Source: Pseudomonadota bacterium (GTDB lineage: Bacteria; Pseudomonadota; Alphaproteobacteria; Sphingomonadales; Sphingomonadaceae). From it: 64,000 bases of DNA. A model generated the notes under the pieces. It worked only from the letters and a program-made list of their open reading frames with translations, did no database searches and had not been told where the DNA came from. Position numbers and translations under genes: made by a program. Shown piece by piece: positions 36,072-44,731 of the stretch (the stretch's first letter is position 1; each line of letters begins with the position of its first letter). Location: the NCBI GenBank assembly GCA_023458055.1, contig JAEXAW010000101.1:62001-126000 (forward strand), read 5' to 3'.

Positions 36072-36866
36072 CTAGTCGTTTATAGGCCCGGCCCGGGAAT
36101 CCTTAAGTTTTTTTTGAAAAGCTTGCGTCCATTCATCGTAATTTTGCTTGGCCTCTCTGACATAAGATGATTTTTTTATGATGGCGAGAATCAACCTGTT
36201 TACCATGTTCATCGGAAACCGAAGTGGACGCACGAAATCGGCGAACAATACTACCCGAATCTGCTCACTATCGTTCGCTGCACTGTGAACAAAGCTGTCA
36301 TCGAAAATAAGGCTTCGCCCTTGATGCCAATTGCGAACGGTACCGCCGACATTGATCCAAGCCTTCGTTTCATCAGCGGGCACGATCATCGCGAGATGAT
36401 ATCGAAGCACCCCCTTATAAGGGCCACGGTGGGGCGGAATGCGCTTGTTTGGCTCCAAAATCGAAAAAAAAGCTGATGTAAGGTCCGGAATATGATTAAG
36501 CGCGGCCCAGGTTTCGGGGCATTTTCGACAATTTTCTTTAAAATCTATACCATATCCGCGGAAAAAATAGGTCTTCCAGCGACCATCATTTGTCAGCTTT
36601 ACCTGATCATGGGACACCTCCTCGAATGGAGGAACCTCATCAAGCTGTTCTAACAGCGCCATGAGTTCCGGAAGCATCTTTGGCAGCGCCTTTTCAACTT
36701 CGGAAACCCAAGGGAAAAGTCCAGTATCGAAGAAATGATCGTCTCCGTCGCGAGCCGTAACTGCAATCGCGCGTTCGACATAGCGGATGATCCCACCGGC
36801 GATTTGAAGCGTGCGTGGACGGGCAACTTCATTCCGGTGTAGCTCGGCTTCAGTCATCATTTCCAT
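36072..36866 (-). CDS. Aspartyl/asparaginyl beta-hydroxylase family protein (LpxO/OlsC-like)
   Basis: 264 residues from ATG 36866 (GGAG 8 nt upstream), overlapping the end of the acyltransferase gene by 17 bp. The C-terminal two-thirds is an Asp_Arg_Hydrox domain: RIPPHRGPYKGVLRYHL with the first iron His, NWHQGRSLIFDDSFVHSAAN with the second, then IRVVLFADF. A C-terminal hydrophobic/amphipathic stretch (MNMVNRLILAIIKKS) suggests membrane association as in LpxO and OlsC, which hydroxylate lipid acyl chains. No TPR part, unlike the hydroxylase at 7160-8344. Lipid substrate is inferred from its partner gene. Confidence 0.85.
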   Translation of the reverse strand: MEMMTEAELHRNEVARPRTLQIAGGIIRYVERAIAVTARDGDDHFFDTGLFPWVSEVEKALPKMLPELMALLEQLDEVPPFEEVSHDQVKLTNDGRWKTYFFRGYGIDFKENCRKCPETWAALNHIPDLTSAFFSILEPNKRIPPHRGPYKGVLRYHLAMIVPADETKAWINVGGTVRNWHQGRSLIFDDSFVHSAANDSEQIRVVLFADFVRPLRFPMNMVNRLILAIIKKSSYVREAKQNYDEWTQAFQKKLKDSRAGPIND

Positions 36867-37494
36867 GGCAAATACTCCACGCCTTATCGACAACAGCTCG
36901 CTCAAGGTCTCCCATCACATACCGTTCCATCTTGGATACTCGCATTCTGTCTAGAGTAGAATCCGTATCTTGCATAACCAGCGCAAGAGGGGCCAGCCTC
37001 CCAGGGTAATATCGCGGCCCACAGACCACTTCTCCACCCAAAAACCTTGTATAAAAACCAATATGCTTTTCTCGAACCGTGGCGATCAAACGGGACGGCC
37101 GGAAATGCTTGGCAGCATAGATAGACGTTGCAATCAGCTTGGTGGTGACATTGATCCTGTCATGTAGATCCATTCTGGACACCGTAAACCCGCTGGAATC
37201 CAGAATGCAAAAACCTTGGTCAAGCTGCGGATCCAGAATATCGCCGAACACGTTATAAGCTGGCGAAATCCGGTTAGACGGGAGGACTAAATGATGGCGT
37301 ATCACTCCAACCATCTCATCCCCGCAAGCTAAGCCGAACTGCCTACAATTAGCGAGTTGGTCGTAATATCCGTCGACCCCGGCCGTCGAGGGATCCAAAT
37401 TGCCGGCGGCTGCGAACGAGCGACGCCTGAACTCGACAATCGCTTCGATATTTAGGCGTGTATCTCCACTAAATAATCGAAACATCGATATCAT
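36850..37494 (-). CDS. GNAT-fold acyltransferase, possibly N-acyl amino acid synthase (FeeM-like)
   Basis: 214 residues. Fold and motif layout resemble the N-acyl amino acid synthase / acyl-homoserine-lactone synthase branch of GNAT enzymes: a variable N-terminal part with GVIRHHLVLP, then FTVSRMDLHDR, a helix KLIATSIYAAKH, LIATVREKHIGFYTRFLGGE and the final YPGRLAPLALV strand. Such enzymes take acyl-ACP and an amino group. Overlap with the hydroxylase gene indicates translation together. The AraC regulator lies 18 bp upstream on the same strand. Ordinary protein or metabolite acyltransfer cannot be excluded. Confidence 0.55.
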   Translation of the reverse strand: MISMFRLFSGDTRLNIEAIVEFRRRSFAAAGNLDPSTAGVDGYYDQLANCRQFGLACGDEMVGVIRHHLVLPSNRISPAYNVFGDILDPQLDQGFCILDSSGFTVSRMDLHDRINVTTKLIATSIYAAKHFRPSRLIATVREKHIGFYTRFLGGEVVCGPRYYPGRLAPLALVMQDTDSTLDRMRVSKMERYVMGDLERAVVDKAWSICHGNDD

Positions 37495-37512
37495 AACTCA
37501 TATGGTGGTTTG

Positions 37513-38373
37513 TCAGGAAATGACAATGTGCTCGATTGCGGAAAGCGGGTGGGTCACACCAACTACATCGGCTCGTTGTTTCAATATATCTGCCAATTCG
37601 TTACCATGCAGCATGATTTCACCCGGGGTTTGACCGGTGAATTTCTTCACTTCACGTATGAGATGCGATTGATCGTAGAATGTCGAGGCCGCCACATTCC
37701 CATTATCGGCCAAGTCTGAAGCAAGCATGGTTGCAGCTTTGAGCGCCCGATATTTGCGCGCAAGATATTTAGGAGTGGAGCCATATAGATGTTTAACAAG
37801 GCGTTCGATTTGACGCGGCGACAGGTCAATTGATTCATATAGGGTGGTCACGGCTGGGTTTGTATGACTCATGAGCCATTGATCGACCTTGGCGACAAAA
37901 GCACGGATTTGTGGGTCAACGAACCGCGAAAGCATCCTTGTCGTCTCGTCAAGTAATGGCACCATGTCTTCAAAACGCGATGCGCGCCGCAATTGCTCGA
38001 CCAATTCTGCCAATTTCTTTTCGTAACTTGCAGGGAACGAGCATACCCGATCCACATAATCTGACGCGGGAGCGCCGATTAGGGCCTGCCATCCACAAGG
38101 CAGCAATCCCGCGCCGACAAATCGGATGCCGGTTTGCGTTCTGTACTCGGTCTGTCCGCGCGTTGGACCCCAGATTACCGAATCTGTGATATGATATGTA
38201 TCGCCGGTTGCCGCGGCAGCATCACATTCGCCTTCCAGAAGTAGGCGCATTTGCGCAACTGCAGCCCCTTCAACAACCTTCCGATCACCCGGAGGAATAT
38301 AGCCAAGGTAATAAACCGCGACGATATCGCAAACATCGTCCGCTGGCCGTGCGTATTGCAACTCCATGATCAT
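37513..38373 (-). CDS. AraC-family transcriptional regulator
   Basis: 286 residues. N-terminal ligand domain without an obvious cupin motif; C-terminal double HTH with YESIDLSPRQIERLVKHLYGSTPKYLARKYR split over its two helices and FYDQSHLIREVKKFTGQTPGE, the classical AraC recognition pattern. First gene of the set AraC, acyltransferase, hydroxylase, which it probably regulates. An ATG at codon 3 is an equal start candidate. Confidence 0.9.
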   Translation of the reverse strand: MIMELQYARPADDVCDIVAVYYLGYIPPGDRKVVEGAAVAQMRLLLEGECDAAAATGDTYHITDSVIWGPTRGQTEYRTQTGIRFVGAGLLPCGWQALIGAPASDYVDRVCSFPASYEKKLAELVEQLRRASRFEDMVPLLDETTRMLSRFVDPQIRAFVAKVDQWLMSHTNPAVTTLYESIDLSPRQIERLVKHLYGSTPKYLARKYRALKAATMLASDLADNGNVAASTFYDQSHLIREVKKFTGQTPGEIMLHGNELADILKQRADVVGVTHPLSAIEHIVIS

Positions 38374-38454
38374 GCCCCGTCGTTATGGTTTGCGACCCGA
38401 CGTGGCAATTTAGGTACATCATTTCGTGCGCGGTGGGTAGTGTGAAGCTTCGCA

Positions 38455-38488
38455 CAAAAAAAGACCTGCCGGTCGAAACCGACAGGTC
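38455..38488 (-). terminator. Strong Rho-independent terminator of a small transcript
   Basis: Eleven-bp stem with one mismatch (38463-38473 with 38478-38488), GAAA-type tetraloop and eight Ts on the minus strand. The only minus-strand unit upstream is the 28-codon ORF, so the terminator belongs to it or to a small RNA. Confidence 0.85.
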
Positions 38489-38509
38489 CTTGAGGAATAA
38501 AGGCCCCTG

Positions 38510-38596
38510 TTAACGCACTTCAAAGTGCCGGAGCCCTTCGGGTCGCAATGCCCCTATGGCCGATTCGCCAAGACCCGTATTGTATAAAAACGACAT
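38510..38596 (-). CDS. Candidate 28-codon ORF with own terminator
   Basis: ATG at 38596, TAA at 38510-38512. The peptide begins MSFLYNTGLGES and ends EGLRHFEVR, a composition that reads like real protein. Upstream on the minus strand is an AT-rich tract with TATACAAT; because this overlaps the ORF start, the transcript could be a small RNA starting inside it, or the true promoter is further up. No Shine-Dalgarno. 21 bp after the stop comes a strong terminator. Function unknown; could be a peptide or a non-coding RNA of about 110-130 nt. It is divergent from pyrD. Confidence 0.4.
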   Translation of the reverse strand: MSFLYNTGLGESAIGALRPEGLRHFEVR

Positions 38597-38666
38597 AGGT
38601 TAGTTGAGGACGGCCAACGTGCCTACGGGTTGCAAATTGGCCACAGCTATCGCAAGGGCCTCGTTC

Positions 38667-39716
38667 ATGCTCTATTCGCTTGCCCGGCCCCTGCTTTTTT
38701 CACTCGACGCCGAGACCGCCCACGGGCTCACCATCGCGATGTTGAAAGCAATGCCGACGGCATGCGCGCTAGCCCCCGATCCGATGCTGACAACCCGCGT
38801 CGCAGGTCTTGATTTCCCCAATCCTGTAGGTCTTGCGCCAGGTTTCGACAAAAACGCCGAGGTCGCCCATGCTATGCCCAAGCTGGGATTTGGCTTTGCC
38901 GAAGTCGGAACGCTCACGCCCCGCCCGCAGGCAGGCAATGATCGACCGCGTCTGTTTCGCCTGACCGAAGACCGCGCCGTCATTAACCGGATGGGCTTCA
39001 ACAATGGCGGGCAGGACGCGGCGCGCGCAAGGCTTCTGCGGTTGCGGTCCAATCCGGGACACATCATCACCGGCGTCAATATCGGAGCGAATAAAGAAAG
39101 CACCGCCAACGGCACGGCCGATGCGGACTATGTGCACGGCGTGCACGCACTGTTGCCCGTTGCGGACTATTTAACCGTCAATATCAGCTCGCCCAATACG
39201 CCGGGCTTGCGCGCGTTGCAGGATAAGGGCGCGCTTGATGCGCTGCTGGCCGCTGTGATGGCGGCGCGAGGCGAGCAACGCACGCCAGTTTTTCTCAAGG
39301 TCGCGCCCGATCTTGAACCAGCTGATATCGACGATATTGTCGCGCTCGCGCATGCGCACCGCCTGGATGCGCTGATTGTCTCCAATACGACGATCAGCCG
39401 CCCCGAGAGTCTAGGTTCGATCAACGCCGGCGAGAGTGGCGGCCTTTCCGGCGCACCGCTGCGCGATCTTGCGCTGCAACGGCTCAAGGATTTTGTGGCA
39501 GCGGGCACGGGCTCAATTCCGCTGATCGGCGTTGGCGGCATTGCTGCAGCCGAAGACGCTTATGCGCGCATCCGCGCCGGTGCGTCGCTCGTCCAGATCT
39601 ACAGCGCGATGGTCTATAAAGGGCCGATGCTCGCGCGCACCATCAATCGAGGTTTGAAGGTGCTCCTCCGCCGCGATGGATTTGCACACATTGCCGAGGC
39701 CGTAGGTGCGCAATAG
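38667..39716 (+). CDS. pyrD: Dihydroorotate dehydrogenase (quinone), class 2
   Basis: 349 residues from ATG 38667 (AAGGG 8 nt upstream). Oxidises dihydroorotate to orotate and feeds electrons to quinone at the membrane; pyrimidine synthesis. N-terminal helix for membrane binding (MLYSLARPLLFSLDAE), PVGLAPGFDKNAE, NRMGFNNGG, VNISSPNTPGLRALQ with the catalytic Ser, and C-terminal GVGGIAAAEDAYARIRAGASLVQIYSAM split by normal length. Upstream 70 bp carry its promoter, shared divergently with the small ORF. Confidence 0.97.
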   Translation: MLYSLARPLLFSLDAETAHGLTIAMLKAMPTACALAPDPMLTTRVAGLDFPNPVGLAPGFDKNAEVAHAMPKLGFGFAEVGTLTPRPQAGNDRPRLFRLTEDRAVINRMGFNNGGQDAARARLLRLRSNPGHIITGVNIGANKESTANGTADADYVHGVHALLPVADYLTVNISSPNTPGLRALQDKGALDALLAAVMAARGEQRTPVFLKVAPDLEPADIDDIVALAHAHRLDALIVSNTTISRPESLGSINAGESGGLSGAPLRDLALQRLKDFVAAGTGSIPLIGVGGIAAAEDAYARIRAGASLVQIYSAMVYKGPMLARTINRGLKVLLRRDGFAHIAEAVGAQ

Positions 39717-39756
39717 CGCTTGCTCTTGGGCAACAGCGCTGCTTAATATTCGCTCC

Positions 39757-41514
39757 ATGAAAAAACTGACAGCACAGGGAATGCTGGCTGCGAGTCTGAT
39801 GGCGCTTGTTTTGGCAAGTGCGCCTGCCGCTGCCCAGACCATCGACCCCAACAACACTGCGCCCGCGCTCTCCACCGTCACCGCAGAAGGTAAGAGCGCA
39901 ACGGGCGCTTCCGTCGTCAGTTCCGCCGATCCGCGCGCCACGGCGGCAGGGCAGGAAATGTTGCGTTTGGGCGGCAATGCGGCGGACGCAGCGCTAGCGA
40001 CCATGCTCGCGCTAACGGTCGTTGAACCCCAGTCGAGCGGGATCGGAGGCGGTGGCTTCTTCGTCTATCATGATGCGGCCACCGGGCAGATTGGGACCGT
40101 GGATGGTCGCGAGCGTGCGCCCGCTTCGGCAACCCCCAACCTCTTCATGGGCGCGGACGGCAAGCCCATTCCCTATCAGGACGCGTATCCCGGCGGCAAG
40201 TCGGTTGGGGTTCCGGGCAATATCCGGCTGGCAGCCATGGCGCACCAGAAATGGGGAAAACTCAGATGGGCACAGCTGTTCGCCCCCGCCATCAAGCTGG
40301 CCGATAAGGGGTTCGTCGCCAATGAATGGACGACCAGCGCCATTACGATGAACGCAAAGACCATCGCGGAAAACCCGGATCTCAGCGCGCTCTATATGCC
40401 GGGCGGAAAAGCGGTGGCGGCTGGACAGACGATCCGAAATCCCAAGCTTGCCGCGCTGCTGCGCGATGTTGCGACCAAGGGGCCGGACGCATTCTATACC
40501 GGCAAAAATGCGCAAAATATTATCGATGCTGTCGGCAAAGCCCCGCGCAACCAGGCGGTGATGACGCTCACCGATCTTAAAAATTATACCGCGACGCCGC
40601 GCGACGCGGTGTGCACCACCTATCGCCAATATAAGCTGTGCGGTATGGGTCCGCCTTCATCGGGCGCGACCACGGTGTTCCAGATCATGGGCATGCTCGA
40701 AGGCTATGACCTCAAGAGCATGGGTCCCAATAATCCGATGAGCTGGCACCTGATCGGCGAGGCGATGCAACTGTCCTATGCAGATCGCGCCAAATATCTA
40801 GGCGATCCTGATTTTGTCGAAGTGCCGGTCAAGGGCTTGCTCGACAAAGCCTATATCAGCAGTCGCGCAAGCCTGATTTCGCCGTTCCGCGCACTTGGTA
40901 CCTATGAGGCGGGCAATCCGCCGGGCGCTCCGAAACGCACTGCAGCGATACCGGGTGAAGTTAGCGGGACCTCGCATTTCGTGGCTGCAGACAAAGCCGG
41001 TAATGTTGCCTCAATGACCTCGACGGTCGAGGGCGTGTTCGGCAGCCAGCTGATCGCCAACGGTTTTGTGCTGAACAACGAACTCACCGATTTCACCTTC
41101 GCGCCGGAAGAAAATGGCGCGCCGGTCGCCAATCGGGTCGAGCCGGGCAAACGCCCGCTTTCGTCCATGTCGCCGACCATCGTGTTCGGGCCTGACGGCA
41201 AGCCCATCCTCGCAGTCGGATCGGCAGGGGGTAAGCGCATCATCATGCATGTTACCAAGGCGCTTGTTGGTGTGCTCGATTTCGGACTGACGCCGGAGCA
41301 AGCACTCGCGCTGCCCAATCTTTTCTATGACAAGGATGGGTTAGTGATCGAGAATACCCCGCTCGGCAACTGGCTCGCGCCGCAGATCAGTGCTTTTGGG
41401 GCGAAGACAAAGGCGACCGATTTGGGGTCTAAACTCAATATAGCCTATCGCGTTAATGGACAGTGGCAAGGCGTCGCGGACCCGCGCAGTCAGGGGAACG
41501 CGCTCGCTAACTAG
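39757..41514 (+). CDS. ggt: Gamma-glutamyltransferase
   Basis: 585 residues from ATG 39757 with a signal peptide ending APAAAQ, so periplasmic. Ntn-hydrolase precursor: the nucleophile Thr follows the cleavage point in SGTSHFVAAD, dividing it into large and small subunits. RERAPASA and SSGIGGGGFFVY carry the glutamyl-binding residues, and PLSSMSPTIV closes the active site. Hydrolyses or transfers the gamma-glutamyl group of glutathione. The frame overlaps the pyrD stop upstream only through an unused longer ORF. Confidence 0.95.
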   Translation: MKKLTAQGMLAASLMALVLASAPAAAQTIDPNNTAPALSTVTAEGKSATGASVVSSADPRATAAGQEMLRLGGNAADAALATMLALTVVEPQSSGIGGGGFFVYHDAATGQIGTVDGRERAPASATPNLFMGADGKPIPYQDAYPGGKSVGVPGNIRLAAMAHQKWGKLRWAQLFAPAIKLADKGFVANEWTTSAITMNAKTIAENPDLSALYMPGGKAVAAGQTIRNPKLAALLRDVATKGPDAFYTGKNAQNIIDAVGKAPRNQAVMTLTDLKNYTATPRDAVCTTYRQYKLCGMGPPSSGATTVFQIMGMLEGYDLKSMGPNNPMSWHLIGEAMQLSYADRAKYLGDPDFVEVPVKGLLDKAYISSRASLISPFRALGTYEAGNPPGAPKRTAAIPGEVSGTSHFVAADKAGNVASMTSTVEGVFGSQLIANGFVLNNELTDFTFAPEENGAPVANRVEPGKRPLSSMSPTIVFGPDGKPILAVGSAGGKRIIMHVTKALVGVLDFGLTPEQALALPNLFYDKDGLVIENTPLGNWLAPQISAFGAKTKATDLGSKLNIAYRVNGQWQGVADPRSQGNALAN

Positions 41515-41556
41515 AGCGTTCTCCCCTTACCCTTCCCTCCCCAAGGAAAATTTATA

Positions 41557-43380
41557 ATGTCAGCAACCAAGCATCAGTCGCAGCGCACGATGCCCCGCTT
41601 CCCCAACCTCGTCACCATGTTCTTCACCCGCGCCGAAGAGCAAGGCGACAAGCCTTTCCTCTGGACGAAGAAAGATCGGGTATGGACGCCGATCAGCTGG
41701 CGTGAAGCCGCCAATCAAGTTGCCGCACTCGCCAAATCTTTGAACGATCTGGGCTTCAAAAATGGTGATCGTATTGCTCTGGTGAGTGAAAACCGCCCCG
41801 AATGGTGCATTGCCGATCTTGGCATCATGGCTGCGGGCTGCGTGACCGTGCCGACCTACACGACCAACACGGAACGCGATCACCAACATATTCTCGACAA
41901 TAGCGGCGCACGCGCGGTGATTGTGTCCGACGCGAAACTCGCCAAAAATCTCGTGCCAGCCGTAATGCGCAGCGGCGCGCAAATGGTCATCGGCATCGAA
42001 AATCTGCGCATTGGCCAGCAAGGCGATATCGCGTTTCGCCAATGGGGTGATCTGGTTCAGGACGGAGAGAAATATCTCGCCGAGATCAAGGAGCGCGCCG
42101 CCAAGGTGACGCGCGATGAGCTAGCCTGCCTCATCTATACCTCCGGTACCGGCGGCGCGCCGCGCGGTGTGCGTCAGCACCATGGTATGATTCTTCACAA
42201 TGTCGAAGGCTGTATCGAGATTATCTCCGAAGATTTTGGTTGGGACGACGAGGTGTTTCTGTCCTTCTTGCCCTTGTCCCACGCCTATGAACATTCCGGC
42301 GGGCAATATCTGCCGATCGGCCTTGGCGGGCAGATTTATTATGCGGAAGGGCTGGAAAAGCTCGTTTCCAATATCGAGGAAGTCAAGCCGACCATCATGG
42401 TCGTGGTGCCGCGCCTGTTCGAAGTAATCCGCCAGAAGATGCTGAAAGGCTTCGAAAAACAGGGCAGGATGGCCAACATCCTGCTCGACCGCGCACTCAC
42501 TTTGGGCGAAAAAAGCTACACACGCGGGAGCCTTCCCTTCTACGACAAGCCGGTGCAGTTCGCCGTGGACCGCCTGTTCAAACCCAAGGTTTCGCAAAAG
42601 TTCGGCGGCCGTATCAAGGCCCTGGTGTCGGGCGGTGCGCCGCTCAACCCCGACATCGGGGTGTTTTTCCATTCGATTGGACTGACGTTACTGCAAGGCT
42701 ACGGCCAAACCGAAGCGGGTCCCGTCATTTCGTGTAATCGGCCCAAGGCGGGCATCAAGATGGATACGGTTGGTCCGCCCATGCCCAATACCGAGGTCAA
42801 GATTGCCGAAGATGGGGAAATCCTCGTCCGCGGCGAACTTGTCATGCATGGCTATTGGCGCAATCAGGATGAAACCGACCGCGTCCTTAAGGATGGCTGG
42901 CTTCACACCGGCGACATCGGCCATATCGATGATCGCGGCCGCATCGCGATTACCGACCGCAAGAAGGACCTCATTGTCAACGACAAGGGTGACAATATTG
43001 CGCCGCAACGGGTCGAGGGGATGTTAACCTTGCAGCCCGAAATCCTGCAGGCAATGGTTTATGGCGACAAGCGCCCGCACGTCGTCGGCATCCTCGTTCC
43101 CGACCCCGAATGGGCCAAAGAATGGGCCGAGGTCCATGGCCTTCCGACCGACCTCAAATTGCTTGAGGAGCATGACAAGTTCAAGGCCGCAGTGCGGGCA
43201 GCGGTGGACCGCGTCAACACCAGCCTTTCGGTCATCGAGAAAGTCCGCAAATTCGATTTTGCTGACGAGCCTTTCACCATCGAAAATGAGCAGATGACGC
43301 CCTCAATGAAAATCCGCCGCCATATCCTGAAACAGGTTTATGCGGATAAGATTGCGGCGCTTTATGGTGGCAAGGAATAG
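41557..43380 (+). CDS. Long-chain acyl-CoA synthetase (AMP-binding)
   Basis: 607-residue adenylate-forming ligase resembling FadD15-type fatty-acyl-CoA synthetases. Motifs: YTSGTGGAPRG (P-loop, with G where most have T/S and R for K), QGYGQTEAGPVISCN, and WLHTGDIGHIDDRGRIAITDRKKDLIVNDKGDNI with the hinge and catalytic Asp; near the C-terminus the acyl-adenylate Lys in MTPSMKIRR. It activates fatty acids with ATP and CoA. Separate promoter region of 42 bp after ggt. Confidence 0.94.
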   Translation: MSATKHQSQRTMPRFPNLVTMFFTRAEEQGDKPFLWTKKDRVWTPISWREAANQVAALAKSLNDLGFKNGDRIALVSENRPEWCIADLGIMAAGCVTVPTYTTNTERDHQHILDNSGARAVIVSDAKLAKNLVPAVMRSGAQMVIGIENLRIGQQGDIAFRQWGDLVQDGEKYLAEIKERAAKVTRDELACLIYTSGTGGAPRGVRQHHGMILHNVEGCIEIISEDFGWDDEVFLSFLPLSHAYEHSGGQYLPIGLGGQIYYAEGLEKLVSNIEEVKPTIMVVVPRLFEVIRQKMLKGFEKQGRMANILLDRALTLGEKSYTRGSLPFYDKPVQFAVDRLFKPKVSQKFGGRIKALVSGGAPLNPDIGVFFHSIGLTLLQGYGQTEAGPVISCNRPKAGIKMDTVGPPMPNTEVKIAEDGEILVRGELVMHGYWRNQDETDRVLKDGWLHTGDIGHIDDRGRIAITDRKKDLIVNDKGDNIAPQRVEGMLTLQPEILQAMVYGDKRPHVVGILVPDPEWAKEWAEVHGLPTDLKLLEEHDKFKAAVRAAVDRVNTSLSVIEKVRKFDFADEPFTIENEQMTPSMKIRRHILKQVYADKIAALYGGKE

Positions 43381-43468
43381 AGTATCCACACTCCCACAAA
43401 GCTGGCCGTGCAAGGACACGCAGCATGTGCAGTTCTGGGCTCCTGCTTTCGCAAGAGCACGCGGATAA

Positions 43469-43927
43469 TCAGCGGGAAGCCGTTGCTGTACGGTAGGGCA
43501 CGAACTTCCCATAAGAGCAGGCACCACCCGGCATACCGCTGGTGCGGTCAACCATGTGAATAATGTCGCCGTTGCATTGCTGGCTCGAGCCAAAGCTGCG
43601 TGTCACCATGATATCGTCATCGCGCGCGAGTCCCGGGCAGCCGCCCACAAGATCGTTGCGATAGACGAGGTTTTTGGAAACGCGGTAGAGGATGATCGAA
43701 TCCGATACCTTGATCGGGTTGTTGAGGTTGGTGCTGGATACGCAGCTCACCGCCGGACCCGCGACCTTACCCGCAAGTTGTTTCTCCATGACCGCCGCCT
43801 GCTTTTCGGAAAGCTGCGTCGGACCGCCATCGACACCGCCATACCAGCCGCCACCTGCACATCCCGCAAGCGTTAGAGTGAGTGCTGCCGCCGCAGCCGT
43901 CTTTGCAAATCCTGCCAAGCTGATCAT
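43469..43927 (-). CDS. Hypothetical lipoprotein
   Basis: 152 residues with a lipobox LAGC and a Gly-rich start (AGGGWYGG). Four cysteines in the mature part (AVSCVSS, VGGCPGL, QQCNGD, GACSYG) probably form two disulfides; blocks VSDSIILYRVSKNLVYRNDL and CPGLARDDDIMVTR are typical of a widespread sphingomonad family of unknown function (similar to DUF6491). GGAG lies 8 nt before the ATG. Confidence 0.75.
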   Translation of the reverse strand: MISLAGFAKTAAAAALTLTLAGCAGGGWYGGVDGGPTQLSEKQAAVMEKQLAGKVAGPAVSCVSSTNLNNPIKVSDSIILYRVSKNLVYRNDLVGGCPGLARDDDIMVTRSFGSSQQCNGDIIHMVDRTSGMPGGACSYGKFVPYRTATASR

Positions 43928-44008
43928 GGGTTCGACTCCACCAGTATAAAGCGCGATGATGCGCCGTTTGATATGAATATATACTGTATCCCGCCTAAGG
44001 TCACGCGT

Positions 44009-44731
44009 TCAAAAGGCATCCTTTGCCGCACGACGCTCCGCGAGTTGCGCTGCATCGCGAGCCCGCATGAAAGGGTTGGTCGCCTGTTCGAGCGCAATCG
44101 TCGTCGGCACCGTTGCTTCATCGCGGGCGCGCATGGCCTCTACTTCGGTGAGCCGCGCCGCTGTCGCTGCATTGTCCGGTTCGGCTACTACGGCGAAACG
44201 CGCGTTCGAAAGCGTATATTCATGCGCGCAGTAAACCCGGGTTTCGGACGGAAGCGCGGCGAAACGCTGCATCGCGGTAAACATCTGTTCGGGCGTCCCT
44301 TCGAACAGGCGGCCACAGCCCATCGCGAACAGCGTGTCTCCGCAGAACAAGACCGCCTCTTGAGGAAGATGATAAGCGATATGTCCGGCAGTGTGGGCCG
44401 GGACCTCCATGACGTCAGCCCCTATAGCGCCGATCTTAACGTGATCGCCCTCCGCCACCTGCCGATCAAGTGTCGGGATGCGCGCCGACTCGGCTGCGGG
44501 ACCGGTGATGGTGCAGCCAGTCGCCGCCTTGATCTCGGCGTTACCGCCGGTGTGATCCGGGTGCCAGTGGGTGTTCCAGATCTGCGTGATAGTCCAGCCG
44601 CGCTCTGCCGCCTCGGCCAGCACCGGGTCGGCCACCGAAGGGTCAATCACCACCGTTTCCCCGCTTGCATCATCATGCATCAACCAGACATAATTATCGG
44701 ACAGGACGGAGATACGGACAATTTCAACCAT
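44009..44731 (-). CDS. gloB: Hydroxyacylglutathione hydrolase (glyoxalase II)
   Basis: 240 residues from ATG 44731 (AGGAAA upstream); the start lies inside the end of the monooxygenase gene. Metallo-beta-lactamase fold with the metal motif NTHWHPDHTGG (H55, H57, D59, H60), then HTAGHIAYHL and FCGDTLFAMGCGR, and the C-terminal EYTLSNARFA typical of glyoxalase II. Splits S-lactoylglutathione to lactate and glutathione. Third gene of a gloA, monooxygenase, gloB operon. Confidence 0.96.
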   Translation of the reverse strand: MVEIVRISVLSDNYVWLMHDDASGETVVIDPSVADPVLAEAAERGWTITQIWNTHWHPDHTGGNAEIKAATGCTITGPAAESARIPTLDRQVAEGDHVKIGAIGADVMEVPAHTAGHIAYHLPQEAVLFCGDTLFAMGCGRLFEGTPEQMFTAMQRFAALPSETRVYCAHEYTLSNARFAVVAEPDNAATAARLTEVEAMRARDEATVPTTIALEQATNPFMRARDAAQLAERRAAKDAF

